Positions 5,243 to 12,809 of a stretch of 13,517 bases of DNA are shown here, in pieces. The notes under the pieces were generated by a model. The model ran no database searches and was not told where the DNA came from. It worked only from the letters and a program-made list of their open reading frames with translations. How positions within the stretch are numbered: the stretch's first letter is position 1; every line of letters begins with the position of its first letter. The DNA comes from DASYUM01 sp036001225 (GTDB taxonomy: Bacteria > Methylomirabilota > Methylomirabilia > Rokubacteriales > DASRDR01), in NCBI GenBank assembly GCA_036001225.1, contig DASYUM010000271.1, positions 1 through 13,517 on the forward strand, written 5' to 3'. The position numbers were made by a program, and so were the translations under genes.

Positions 5243-7065
5243 CGATCCCCGAGTCGCCGCCGGAGCTGGAGGCGCTCCTCGACTACCTCAAGCGCACCCG
5301 GGGCTTCGACTTCACGGCCTACAAGCGGGCGAGCCTGCTCCGGCGCGTCCAGAAGCGGATGCAGACGGTGGCCGTCCGCGAGTTCGCCGACTACATCGAC
5401 TACCTGGAGGTCCACCCCGAGGAATTCCCGCACCTCTTCAACACGATCCTGATCAACATCACCGGGTTCTTCCGCGACCCACTGGCCTGGGACTACCTCG
5501 GCGCCGAGATCATGCCCCGGATCCTAGGGGAGAATCGCTCCGATGACCCGATCCGGGTGTGGAGCGCCGGCTGCGCCTCCGGCGAGGAGGCCTACAGCAT
5601 CGCGGTCCTGCTGGCCGAGCACCTCGGCGCGGAGCGCTTTCGGAAGCGGGTCAAGATCTACGCCACCGACGTGGACGAGGACGCCCTGACCCACGCCCGG
5701 CTGGCCGCTTACGCGCCGACGGACGTCGAGGAGGTCCCGCCTCGGCTCCTGGAGAAGTACTTCGAGCGCACCAGCAGCAACTACGTCTTCCACCGGGAGC
5801 TCCGGCGCTCCGTGATCTTCGGCCGCCACGACCTGGTCCAGGACGCCCCCATCTCCCGGATCGACCTGCTCGTCTGCCGCAATACCCTGATGTACTTCAA
5901 CAGCGAGACGCAGGCGCGGGTCCTGGCGCGCTTCCACTTCGCGCTCAACGAGGGCGGCTACCTCTTCCTCGGCAAGGCCGAGATGCTGCTGACCCACGGG
6001 CACCTCTTCGCCCCCCTCGACCTCAAGCGCCGGGTCTTCGTCAAGGTGCCCGAGCCCGACGCGCGGGCGCGGCCCCCGCGGATGGCCGCCGCCTACCGCG
6101 AGGAAGCGGGTAACAACCCCATGGTCAAGGAAACAGGTCTCCGCGAGCTGGCCTTCGAAGTCGATCCGGTCGCCCAGATGGTGGTGGATGGGAGCGGCAT
6201 CGTCACCATGATCAACGAGCGCGCCCGCGCGCTGTTCGGCCTCGGCAGCGACGACGTGGGGCGCCAGTTTCGTGATCTGACGCTCTCGCACCGGCCGACC
6301 GACCTCCGCACGGCGATCGAACAGGCAAGCGTGGAGCGGCGTCCCTCCCTTCGGCGGGACGTCGCCTGGGCGACGCCCTCCGGCGAGACCCGGTACCTGG
6401 ACGTCCATGTGCAGCCCTTCTTCGACGCGGCCGCGGGATTCATAGGCGCCAAGGTGACGTTCACCGACGTCACGCGCGTCAAGCAGCTCCAGGACGAGCT
6501 GCAGCAATCCAAGCAGGCGCTGGAGACCGCCTACGAGGAGCTGCAGTCCTCCAACGAGGAGCTGGAGACGACGAACGAGGAGCTGCAGTCCACCAACGAG
6601 GAGCTGGAGACGATGAACGAGGAGCTCCAGTCCACCAACGAGGAGCTGGAGACCATCAACACCGAGCTCCGCCAGCGGACCGAGGAGCTGAACGAGGCCA
6701 ACTCCTTCCTGGGCTCGATCCTGTCCGGCCTCCGGGCCGGTGTCGCCGTCGTGGACCGGGAGTTGAAGGTCCTGGTGTGGAACGACCGGGCGACCGACCT
6801 CTGGGGCCTGCGGGCCGACGAGGTCCAGGGCCGCCACCTCCTGAACCTCGACATCGGGCTCCCGGTCTCGGAGCTACGCCAGCCGATCCGGGCCTGCCTG
6901 AGCGGCGAATCCCGCTACCAGCAGCTCTCGCTGGACGCCACCAACCGCCGCGGCCGGCCGATCCGCTGCACGGTGACCTGCTCGCCCCTGGACGCCAGCG
7001 GGGCGGGCGCCGCGCGGGGGGCGATCGTGCTGATGGAGACGAACGAGGAGGGGGCGCCGGCGTGA
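5239..7065 (+). CDS. CheR-type methyltransferase fused to PAS, coiled coil and second PAS domain
   Basis: Encodes 608 aa, starting in an ATGA overlap with cheB. Residues 1-75 are the CheR N-terminal helical domain (LRRVQKRM near 34-41). Residues 76-272 are the SAM-dependent methyltransferase domain: glycine-rich WSAGCASGEEAYS at 108-120, acidic ATDVDEDAL at 142-150, and LLVCRNTLMYF at 210-220, matching the NxxxYF signature. A PAS domain spans about 302-414 (QMVVDGSGIVTMIN). A coiled coil runs about 415-486 with three near-identical 14-residue repeats, then a second PAS at about 487-605 (GVAVVDRELKVLVWN). There is no kinase domain; the GAF-kinase-REC protein follows 42 bases later. The layout equals the middle of the large CheB-CheR-PAS-kinase fusions known in many bacteria. 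The likely role is sensing a small ligand or redox cue and methylating glutamates, but ligand and substrate are unknown. Confidence 0.92.
   Translation: MTIPESPPELEALLDYLKRTRGFDFTAYKRASLLRRVQKRMQTVAVREFADYIDYLEVHPEEFPHLFNTILINITGFFRDPLAWDYLGAEIMPRILGENRSDDPIRVWSAGCASGEEAYSIAVLLAEHLGAERFRKRVKIYATDVDEDALTHARLAAYAPTDVEEVPPRLLEKYFERTSSNYVFHRELRRSVIFGRHDLVQDAPISRIDLLVCRNTLMYFNSETQARVLARFHFALNEGGYLFLGKAEMLLTHGHLFAPLDLKRRVFVKVPEPDARARPPRMAAAYREEAGNNPMVKETGLRELAFEVDPVAQMVVDGSGIVTMINERARALFGLGSDDVGRQFRDLTLSHRPTDLRTAIEQASVERRPSLRRDVAWATPSGETRYLDVHVQPFFDAAAGFIGAKVTFTDVTRVKQLQDELQQSKQALETAYEELQSSNEELETTNEELQSTNEELETMNEELQSTNEELETINTELRQRTEELNEANSFLGSILSGLRAGVAVVDRELKVLVWNDRATDLWGLRADEVQGRHLLNLDIGLPVSELRQPIRACLSGESRYQQLSLDATNRRGRPIRCTVTCSPLDASGAGAARGAIVLMETNEEGAPA
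6535..6660 (+). repeat. Three in-frame 42-bp repeats encoding a coiled coil
   Basis: Units at 6535-6576, 6577-6618 and 6619-6660 encode EELQSSNEELETTN, EELQSTNEELETMN and EELQSTNEELETIN; a degenerate fourth unit (TELRQRTEELNEAN) runs to 6702. Each unit is two heptads. The nucleotide sequences differ by only a few bases per unit. Confidence 0.9.
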
Positions 7066-7107
7066 CCGGCTCCGGGGAAGTCGCGCGGCGGGTCGAGGAT
7101 CGCTGAT

Positions 7108-8820
7108 ATGGCCAGGCACGCCTGGAATCCCCCCGAGGAGGCCCGGCGATTCATGAACGCGCAGGAGCGCGGCGCGTTCCTTCTCCGGGCCAACGAGGTC
7201 CTCCGGGCTTCGCTCGTCATCGAGGAGTCCCTGTCCGCGTTGACCCGCCTCCTGGTGCCGCTCCTGGCCGACTGGTGCGCGACGGATGCCTGGGAGGGGA
7301 GTGGCGAGGTGCGCCGGATCGCGGTGGCTCACGCCGACCCGGCGAGGGAGGCAGACGCCCGCGCGCTCCTCGGCACCTTCGCTCCGGAGGCGGAGATGCC
7401 CTGGGGCCCGCTGCGGGCGCTGAAAACGAGCCGGTTCATCTACTTCCCGCGCATCGAAGACCCACGGCTGCTCGCCACCTCCGCGGCCCCCGAACACCTC
7501 GCCGCCGTTCGTGAGCTGGGCCTCGGCGCCGTCGTCTGCTTCCCCATGGCGCCCCCGACGCTCCAGGGCGTCCACGGGATTCTCACCTGCGTCCGCGGGC
7601 CGGGTCGGGCCCCCTTCGTTCCGGCCGAGCTGGCCATGTTGCGGACGCTGGCCTCCCGCGCGGGGGAGGCTGTCGTCCACAGCCGGCTCTACCGCGAGAT
7701 GCAGGCGGCGAGCCGGGCCAAGGACGAGTTCATGGCCATGCTCGGCCACGAGCTGCGTAACCCGATCGCCGCCATCACCAACGCGGTCCGGGTCCTCGAG
7801 CAGCTCGGCGCGGCCGACGAGCCCACCGTTCGGATCCGGACCATCATCGCCCGCCAGACCCGGCATCTGGCGCGACTGGTGGACGACCTCCTCGACGTCG
7901 CCCGGCTCACCTCCGGGAAGATCACCCTGCGGTTGAAGCCGATGGACCTCAAGAAGATCGCCGAGCGCTGTCTCGCCCTCTACGAGGGCATGGACGGCAA
8001 ACGGCACGAGATCGTGCTCGACGTCGAGTCCACGGTCGTCTCCGGCGACCCGACCCGACTCGAGCAGATCCTCGGCAACCTGCTCGACAACGCAGTCAAG
8101 TACACGCCGGTGGGCGGGCGGATCGAGATATCCGTTCGGCGCAACGCGGACTCGGCCGTGCTGGCCGTCCGGGACAGCGGCGTCGGCATCGCGCCCGAGA
8201 TGCTGCCGCACGTCTTCGACCTCTTCGCCCAGGGCGCCCAGCCGCTGAGCCGCGAGGGAGGCGGCCTGGGGATCGGCCTCACGCTGGTCAAGCGGCTGGC
8301 GGAGCTGCACGGGGGGACGGTGACCGCGGTCAGCCCGGGTCCGGGAAGGGGGACGCGGGTCGAGGTCACCTTCCCGCTCGCGCCGGCCGCGGCCGCAAGG
8401 GCCTCGGCGCGCCCCGCGGTCACCCCCGGGGCGGCGCCCGCTCGCCGCATCCTGATCGTCGAAGACAACGCCGACGCCCGTGACGCGCTGACCGCCCTGC
8501 TCAGCGGCGACGGCCACACGGTCGAGGTGGCGGGGAACGCGCCGGAGGCGCTCGAGCGCGCGGGCCGCTTCCGGCCCGATGTCGCCCTCATCGACATCGG
8601 GCTCCCCGGCATGGACGGCTACGACCTGGCCCGGCGCCTCCGGGCGCTCGAGGGGCCGCCCATGCACCTCGTCGCCCTCACCGGCTACGGCCAGGCGTCC
8701 GACCGCCAGCGGACACGGGAGGCGGGCTTCGAGGTCCACCTCGTGAAGCCGGTGGACCCGGAGGACCTGGCCCGAGTCCTGGCCGAGTTGGACCGGCCCG
8801 CCGCGCCCGCCGCCTCCTGA
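7108..8820 (+). CDS. Hybrid histidine kinase: GAF - HisKA - HATPase - REC
   Basis: Encodes 570 aa from ATG 7108, with GAGG at 7095-7098. An ATG at 7153 behind GAGGAGG (7135-7141) is an alternative that would remove 15 residues. Residues about 25-195 resemble a GAF sensor domain (ESLSALTRLLVPLLADWC ... GLGAVVCFPM). HisKA follows, with phosphoacceptor H214 in MLGHELRNPIAA. The ATP-binding domain has the N box NLLDNAVKYT (N328), the G1 box DSGVGIAP (D356) and the G2 box GGGLGIGLTL. A receiver domain starts near residue 448 (ILIVEDNADARD) with phosphoacceptor D496 in LIDIGLPGMDG and K547 in LVKP. No membrane segment is visible, so the enzyme is probably cytoplasmic. It lies 42 bases after cheR-PAS with no promoter between, so it is probably co-transcribed and takes its input from that protein. 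Possible phosphotransfer targets are the two Cys-rich REC proteins upstream. Confidence 0.92.
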   Translation: MARHAWNPPEEARRFMNAQERGAFLLRANEVLRASLVIEESLSALTRLLVPLLADWCATDAWEGSGEVRRIAVAHADPAREADARALLGTFAPEAEMPWGPLRALKTSRFIYFPRIEDPRLLATSAAPEHLAAVRELGLGAVVCFPMAPPTLQGVHGILTCVRGPGRAPFVPAELAMLRTLASRAGEAVVHSRLYREMQAASRAKDEFMAMLGHELRNPIAAITNAVRVLEQLGAADEPTVRIRTIIARQTRHLARLVDDLLDVARLTSGKITLRLKPMDLKKIAERCLALYEGMDGKRHEIVLDVESTVVSGDPTRLEQILGNLLDNAVKYTPVGGRIEISVRRNADSAVLAVRDSGVGIAPEMLPHVFDLFAQGAQPLSREGGGLGIGLTLVKRLAELHGGTVTAVSPGPGRGTRVEVTFPLAPAAAARASARPAVTPGAAPARRILIVEDNADARDALTALLSGDGHTVEVAGNAPEALERAGRFRPDVALIDIGLPGMDGYDLARRLRALEGPPMHLVALTGYGQASDRQRTREAGFEVHLVKPVDPEDLARVLAELDRPAAPAAS

Positions 8821-8854
8821 CCCGATCCCGGCCGGGGAGCGGGAACCAGCGCGT

Positions 8855-8883
8855 TTGACCCCCGCCCGGGCTTCCCCTACCCT
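8855..8883 (+). promoter_or_regulatory. Sigma70-like promoter of the membrane-protein gene
   Basis: TTGACC (8855-8860) and TACCCT (8878-8883) with a 17-base spacer. The predicted start near 8890 leaves a short leader containing AGGGGG (8892-8897) before ATG 8907. Confidence 0.65.
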
Positions 8884-8906
8884 GAAACTGTAGGGGGTGG
8901 CCGGCG

Positions 8907-9614
8907 ATGCAGAGCGTCTGGGACGACATCGTGGTGATGGAGACGATGCGCGGGGTCGGCAGCCGCCTGGCGGCGCTCGTCCCCAATGTGCTGACGATGC
9001 TGGCCCTGGTGATCCTCGGGCTGGTCATCGGCGCCGTCGCCCGGGCGCTCGTGGTCCGGGTGCTGCGGGCGTTCCGATTCAACGCCCGCTGCGACCGCTG
9101 GGGCATCCAGGCCGCGCTGGCCCGGGCGGCGATCTTCCGCGACCCCGACCGCCTGGCCGGCTCGTTGGCGTTCTGGGGCATCTTCCTCCTCTTCGCGATG
9201 ATGGGGATCGACGCCCTGGCGCTCCCCGGGATGTACGGGGCGACCTCGATGGTGGTCCAGCTCATCCCCAAGGTGCTGGCGGCGGCGCTGATCCTGCTGG
9301 TCGGCTGGCTCCTGGCCAACTTCCTCGGCAACGCCGTCCTGATCGGCTCCGTCAACGCCCGGATCGCCGAGGCCCGGCTCCTGGCGCGCGCCGTCCGCTG
9401 GGGGGTCCTGGCGTTCACCATGGCGGCGGTCCTCACCCAGCTCGGGATCGGGCGCGAGATGGTGATGATCGCCTTCGGGCTCACGTTCGGGGGCGTCGTG
9501 CTGGCCTTCGCCCTCGCCTTCGGGCTGGGGGCGCGCGAGCTGGCCCGAGACCTGCTCGATCGGCGCTTCCGCCATCGGGAGGAGTCTCCCGATGACGAAG
9601 TGGCTCACCTGTAG
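8907..9614 (+). CDS. Multi-pass membrane protein with conserved TM-helix repeats (mechanosensitive-channel-like membrane part)
   Basis: Encodes 235 aa. Five hydrophobic segments are visible at about 25-52, 83-104, 114-145, 161-181 and 184-206, and the protein ends in a charged tail (DLLDRRFRHREE). The final helix is Gly/Ala-rich (FGLTFGGVVLAFALAFGLGAREL) and resembles the pore-lining helix of MscS-type channels. The arrangement matches small proteins built from the conserved TM-helix repeat often annotated as mechanosensitive-channel-like. The cytoplasmic beta domain of true MscS is missing, so channel activity is unproven. It has its own promoter, with AGGGGG at 8892-8897 as ribosome-binding site, and is followed by a 10-bp perfect hairpin, so it is probably monocistronic. 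Confidence 0.8.
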   Translation: MQSVWDDIVVMETMRGVGSRLAALVPNVLTMLALVILGLVIGAVARALVVRVLRAFRFNARCDRWGIQAALARAAIFRDPDRLAGSLAFWGIFLLFAMMGIDALALPGMYGATSMVVQLIPKVLAAALILLVGWLLANFLGNAVLIGSVNARIAEARLLARAVRWGVLAFTMAAVLTQLGIGREMVMIAFGLTFGGVVLAFALAFGLGARELARDLLDRRFRHREESPDDEVAHL

Positions 9615-9616
9615 GA

Positions 9617-9647
9617 GGGAGAGGGAGAAAGCTCTGTTCCCTCTCCC
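9617..9647 (+). terminator. Perfect 10-bp inverted repeat after the membrane-protein gene
   Basis: GGGAGAGGGA (9617-9626) and TCCCTCTCCC (9638-9647) pair perfectly around an 11-base loop, three bases after the stop codon. The position suits a transcription terminator, but no T-run follows. It could also be a dispersed intergenic palindrome; similar GGGAGAGGG-type repeats are common in some GC-rich genomes. Confidence 0.5.
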
Positions 9648-9687
9648 CGCCTCGGGGGAACCCCTGAAACGGGTGGCCTCGGGCCCC

Positions 9688-9717
9688 TTGGTGGCGCCGG
9701 TCGGTTTCCGCTAAAAT
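9688..9717 (+). promoter_or_regulatory. Promoter of the DHH phosphoesterase gene
   Basis: TAAAAT (9712-9717) is a strong -10 box in GC-rich surroundings; TTGGTG (9688-9693) at an 18-base spacing is a partial -35. The expected start near 9724 leaves only about 6 bases before ATG 9730, so the mRNA would be nearly leaderless. Confidence 0.6.
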
Positions 9718-9729
9718 AGAAGACGGCCC

Positions 9730-11136
9730 ATGCGCCGCGTCATCGTCTGCCCCACCGACTTCCTGTTCCAGCTCGTCCACGGCGGAAACGGCCCGGCGTT
9801 CCAGGTTTCCGGCGACCCGCCCCTGTTCATCGTCGGCGATGCCCGGACGCGGAGCCGGCTGGCCCGGCGCAACGTTCAGGCCCTGGCCGGGCCGCTGGAC
9901 GATCCGGCCGTCTACCGGCGGGCGCATCTGCGGCCCACCGACCTCGTCATCCTGGTGACCGGGCCGCGGGCCCCCGAGCCGATCCTGGAGGCGATCCTGG
10001 AGGCCGCGCCCGACGTGCCCGTCCTGCTGCTCCACCAGGGCCCCGAGCCCCCGCTCCTGCCCGAGTACCCGACGGTCACCACGCTGCTGCTCGGCCGCCT
10101 CTTCCGCGAGCTCCTCCGCCCCGAGATGGACCGCGCCTGCCTCCGTCTGAAGGCCGACCGGATCCGGGCCCTGCTCGGCGCCCGCGAGCGCATCGGCATC
10201 CTGCTCCAGGACGACCCCGACCCCGACGCCCTCGCGAGCGGCCTCGCCCTGCGGGCGCTCCTCGGGCGGACCAAGGCGTCGGCGCCCCTCCTCACCTTCG
10301 GCCGGATCACCCGGCCGGAGAACGTGGCGATGGTCCTCGCCCTCGAGATCGAGGTCGAGCACATCACGGTGGCCGACCTCGCGCGCTTCGACGCGCTAGC
10401 GATGGTGGACGTCCAGCCGAGCTTCTGCGAGGAGTCGCTGCCCGAGATCGCGGTCGTCATCGACCACCACCCGGAGGCGAAGGGGTGGGAGGCGGCGTTC
10501 CGCGACGTGCGCCCGACCTACGGGGCGACCTCCACGATCATGACCGAGTACCTGCGGGCGGCCGACGTGAAGCTCACCGAGCGCGTCGCCACCGCCCTCT
10601 TCTACGGCATCAAGTCGGACACCCTCCACCTCGAGCGGGGCGGCACCCGGGCCGACATGGAGGCGTTCGCGTTCCTGTACGAGCTGGCCAACCACAACAC
10701 GCTCCGCCGGATCGAGCGCCCCGAGCTGCCGCTCGACGCACTGGACGCGCTCGGCGAGGCCCTCGTCCACCGCCAGATCCTCCACAACGCGCTCTTCGCC
10801 CACCTGGGGCCGGTGAGCCGCCCCGACCTCATCCCCCAGTTCGCCGACCTCTGTCTCCAGGTCGCCGGCATCGAGTGGTCGGTGGTGTCGGGGATCACGG
10901 GGGACGAGCTGCACATCTCGATCCGCAACGTGGGCTACGTCCGGGCCGCCGGGGACATGGTCAAGGAGGCCTTCGGGGGCCTCGGCTCGGCCGGCGGCCA
11001 TCGCACGGCTGCCAAGGCCGTCATCCCGCTCCGTGAGTGGGAGGCCCAGGTCGGCCCGATCGAGGCGGCCGCGATCCGGCGCGCCATCACGACCCGCTTC
11101 GTGCGGGCCCTGGACGGCAAGACCCCCTCACCCTGA
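9730..11136 (+). CDS. DHH/DHHA1 family phosphoesterase with N-terminal TrkA-N-like domain
   Basis: Encodes 468 aa. Residues 1-130 look like a Rossmann-type nucleotide-binding domain (LFIVGDARTRSRLARRN, then TDLVILVTG). Residues about 150-330 are a DHH domain: motif I in LLQDDPDPDALAS (D164, D166), motif II in AMVDVQP, motif III VIDHH with D245/H246/H247, motif IV in YGIKSDT. The DHHA1 domain closes the protein with GSAGGHRTAAKAVIP. The family contains Mn-dependent nanoRNases, pAp phosphatases and cyclic-dinucleotide phosphodiesterases; TrkA-N plus DHH combinations are known in bacteria but their substrate is not settled. The position that is usually His in motif I, three residues before the Pro, is Gln160 here, which may change metal binding. 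The start is ATG 9730, just after a good -10 box and without a clear Shine-Dalgarno sequence. Confidence 0.88.
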   Translation: MRRVIVCPTDFLFQLVHGGNGPAFQVSGDPPLFIVGDARTRSRLARRNVQALAGPLDDPAVYRRAHLRPTDLVILVTGPRAPEPILEAILEAAPDVPVLLLHQGPEPPLLPEYPTVTTLLLGRLFRELLRPEMDRACLRLKADRIRALLGARERIGILLQDDPDPDALASGLALRALLGRTKASAPLLTFGRITRPENVAMVLALEIEVEHITVADLARFDALAMVDVQPSFCEESLPEIAVVIDHHPEAKGWEAAFRDVRPTYGATSTIMTEYLRAADVKLTERVATALFYGIKSDTLHLERGGTRADMEAFAFLYELANHNTLRRIERPELPLDALDALGEALVHRQILHNALFAHLGPVSRPDLIPQFADLCLQVAGIEWSVVSGITGDELHISIRNVGYVRAAGDMVKEAFGGLGSAGGHRTAAKAVIPLREWEAQVGPIEAAAIRRAITTRFVRALDGKTPSP

Positions 11137-11141
11137 CCCGC

Positions 11142-11162
11142 GCCCCCGATCGGGGAGGGGGC
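11142..11162 (+). terminator. Terminator-like hairpin after the DHH gene
   Basis: GCCCCC (11142-11147) pairs with GGGGGC (11157-11162) around a 9-base loop; the palindrome CCCCGATCGGGG (11144-11155) is an alternative fold. It starts six bases after the stop codon. There is no T-tract. Confidence 0.4.
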
Positions 11163-11187
11163 CATCGGCGGCCGCAGGAACTAAGGA

Positions 11188-11217
11188 TTGTCCCCCCTCT
11201 GTCGGCAGTGCTATGGT
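11188..11217 (+). promoter_or_regulatory. Possible promoter of the OmpA-family gene
   Basis: TTGTCC (11188-11193) and TATGGT (11212-11217) with an 18-base spacer. The predicted start near 11224 gives a leader of about 80 bases to the preferred ATG 11304. It would also coincide with an in-frame ATG at 11223, which I consider a less likely start. I see no gene in the 167 bases between 11136 and 11304. Confidence 0.5.
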
Positions 11218-11303
11218 GACCAATGAGCGGCGGACGGACGCGGCCGAACGTTCTCGACCCCACGATGCACCCCCGAGGCTCCAGCCTGGAGGCAGGTCGG
11301 CCC

Positions 11304-12809
11304 ATGACTGAGCGAACTCGCATCGCGGTGACGGTGGTGCTTCTCGTCCTGCTCTTCGCCGCCTGGCCCGCCGCCGGCGAAACCGGCTGCGTGACTGCGC
11401 GCCAGGAGCCCCGGATCCCGCCGCAAGCCGCCGCGCGGCCCTACCAGCCGGTCAACGGTACCGGCGGCTTCTCGGTCTTCGGCGCCAACACGCTGCCCGC
11501 GCGCGGCTTCTCGGTGGGCATCGGGTACCTGGGCGAGGAAGCGGTCTGCCAGCAGCGCGACGGGGTCTTCGACCTCCACACGCTGTGGGTGCCCCTCGCC
11601 TACGGGATTACCGACCGGCTCCAGGTCGGCGTGGACATCCCGTACACCTGGTACGAAGCGGACAAGTCCGGCCACGACGGCTCGAGCCTCGACGACATCA
11701 ACTTCGGCCTGGTCTATCGCTTCCTCGACGAAAGCCCGGCCCGCCCCGCGCTCGCGGTCGTGGGGTTCGCCGCCGCGCCGACCGGCGAGCGGAAGGACGG
11801 GATCGGGCGGAACGAGTGGGACGTCGGCGGCAAGCTCGCGGCCACCAAGACCCTGCCCGGCAACCTCCTTGCCCACGCCAACGTCGGCTACACCTACGTC
11901 GGCCGCGGCTCCGTGGATCAGGACGACCAGTTCACCTCCGGCGTGGCCCTCGAGCTGCCCCTCGGGCGGCACTTCTCGCTCGTCGGCGAGGGGCTGGCCG
12001 ACACCAACCGGCGCACCGGCAGCGAGCGCCACTCGGACTGGGTCGCCGAGACCCGCGCCGGCTTCCGGGTCCGGTTCGCCGGCTTCCTCCTGAGCGTGGC
12101 CGGCCGGAAGGGCCTCACCAACGACGCGCCCGACTGGGGCGTCTTCGCGCTGCTGACCTATCAGCCGGAGCCGTCCCGGCTGGCGGCCGCGGGCCCGGCG
12201 GCGGGCGCGCCACCGGCAGGTGCGCCGGCGGCGCCGAGCGCGCCCGCAGCTCCCGGCGCGCCTGGTGCGCCGGCGGCGCCGGGCGCGCCGGGCGTTCCCG
12301 GTGCGCCCATCACCCCCGGGGCGCCCGCCGCCCCCGGGGCCCCGGCCGGCCCGCCCAGCGCCGCGCCTGGCGCACCCGGAGCGCCGACGGCCCCGGGCGC
12401 CCCCGGAGCCCCAGCGGCACCCCCGCCGACGGCGGCAGTCCCCCCGGCCGCGCTTCCGCCGCCCGTCCGGTCGGCCGTCCGCGACCTCCACTTCGAGTTC
12501 GACCGCTACGACCTGACCGCCGATGCCCGACGGCTCCTCGAGGACCTCGCGCAGGCCCTGAAGGCGAACCCCCAGTTCGCGGTCCTGATCGAAGGCCACG
12601 CCGACGAGCGCGGCACGCCCGAGTACAACCTGGCCCTCGGGGAGCGTCGCGCCCAGGCGGCCAAGGACTACCTGGTCTCGCTCGGCCTGGATCCGAACCG
12701 CATCGACACCATCTCCTATGGCGAGGAGCGCCCGCTCGATTCGGGCCACAACGAGCTCGCCTGGGCCCTCAACCGCCGCGCGCACTTTGTCGTGAGGACC
12801 GGCCGATGA
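11304..12809 (+). CDS. OmpA-family outer-membrane protein: beta-barrel-like N-domain, Gly/Ala/Pro-rich linker, peptidoglycan-binding C-domain
   Basis: Encodes 501 aa from ATG 11304, chosen because it begins a classic signal peptide (ERTR, then a hydrophobic stretch VTVVLLVLLFAAW, cleavage near AAG at 25). GGAGG lies at 11288-11292. The in-frame ATG 11223 would put 27 extra residues before the signal. Residues 50-290 consist of alternating hydrophobic strands with aromatic ends (VGVDIPYTWYEAD, INFGLVYRF, ANVGYTYVGRG), consistent with an outer-membrane barrel. Residues 294-390 are a GAP/AAP linker. Residues about 394-501 are an OmpA/Pal domain (HFEFDRYDL, EGHADERGTPEYN, LGERRAQAAKDYL), which binds peptidoglycan diaminopimelate in this family. 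It probably anchors the outer membrane to the wall. It overlaps the next gene by 4 bases. Confidence 0.88.
   Translation: MTERTRIAVTVVLLVLLFAAWPAAGETGCVTARQEPRIPPQAAARPYQPVNGTGGFSVFGANTLPARGFSVGIGYLGEEAVCQQRDGVFDLHTLWVPLAYGITDRLQVGVDIPYTWYEADKSGHDGSSLDDINFGLVYRFLDESPARPALAVVGFAAAPTGERKDGIGRNEWDVGGKLAATKTLPGNLLAHANVGYTYVGRGSVDQDDQFTSGVALELPLGRHFSLVGEGLADTNRRTGSERHSDWVAETRAGFRVRFAGFLLSVAGRKGLTNDAPDWGVFALLTYQPEPSRLAAAGPAAGAPPAGAPAAPSAPAAPGAPGAPAAPGAPGVPGAPITPGAPAAPGAPAGPPSAAPGAPGAPTAPGAPGAPAAPPPTAAVPPAALPPPVRSAVRDLHFEFDRYDLTADARRLLEDLAQALKANPQFAVLIEGHADERGTPEYNLALGERRAQAAKDYLVSLGLDPNRIDTISYGEERPLDSGHNELAWALNRRAHFVVRTGR
12183..12468 (+). repeat. Low-complexity Gly/Ala/Pro-coding tract
   Basis: About 285 bases of GGC-GCG-CCG-like codons encode repeated GAP, AAP and PGAPGAP units, partly in the Gly-X-Y register of collagen-like tracts. 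It forms the linker of the OmpA-family protein. The imperfect repeats are prone to length change by slippage or misassembly. Confidence 0.8.

Noticed and set aside
6535..6660. CRISPR-like or mobile tandem repeat
   Set aside because: The units are contiguous without spacers, in frame, and encode a regular coiled coil.
6874..8739. 621-codon minus-strand open frame opposite the histidine kinase
   Set aside because: The length reflects high GC at third positions; the plus strand has all kinase and REC motifs.
11223..11303. ATG 11223 as start of the OmpA-family gene
   Set aside because: It would place 27 polar residues before an otherwise classic signal peptide; ATG 11304 is preferred, though a leaderless start here cannot be fully excluded.
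11585..12805. Apparent fusion of the last exported protein to a long upstream extension
   Set aside because: The upstream part is the shifted frame of the OmpA-family gene, Arg/Pro-rich and without domains; a signal peptide starts exactly at ATG 12806.
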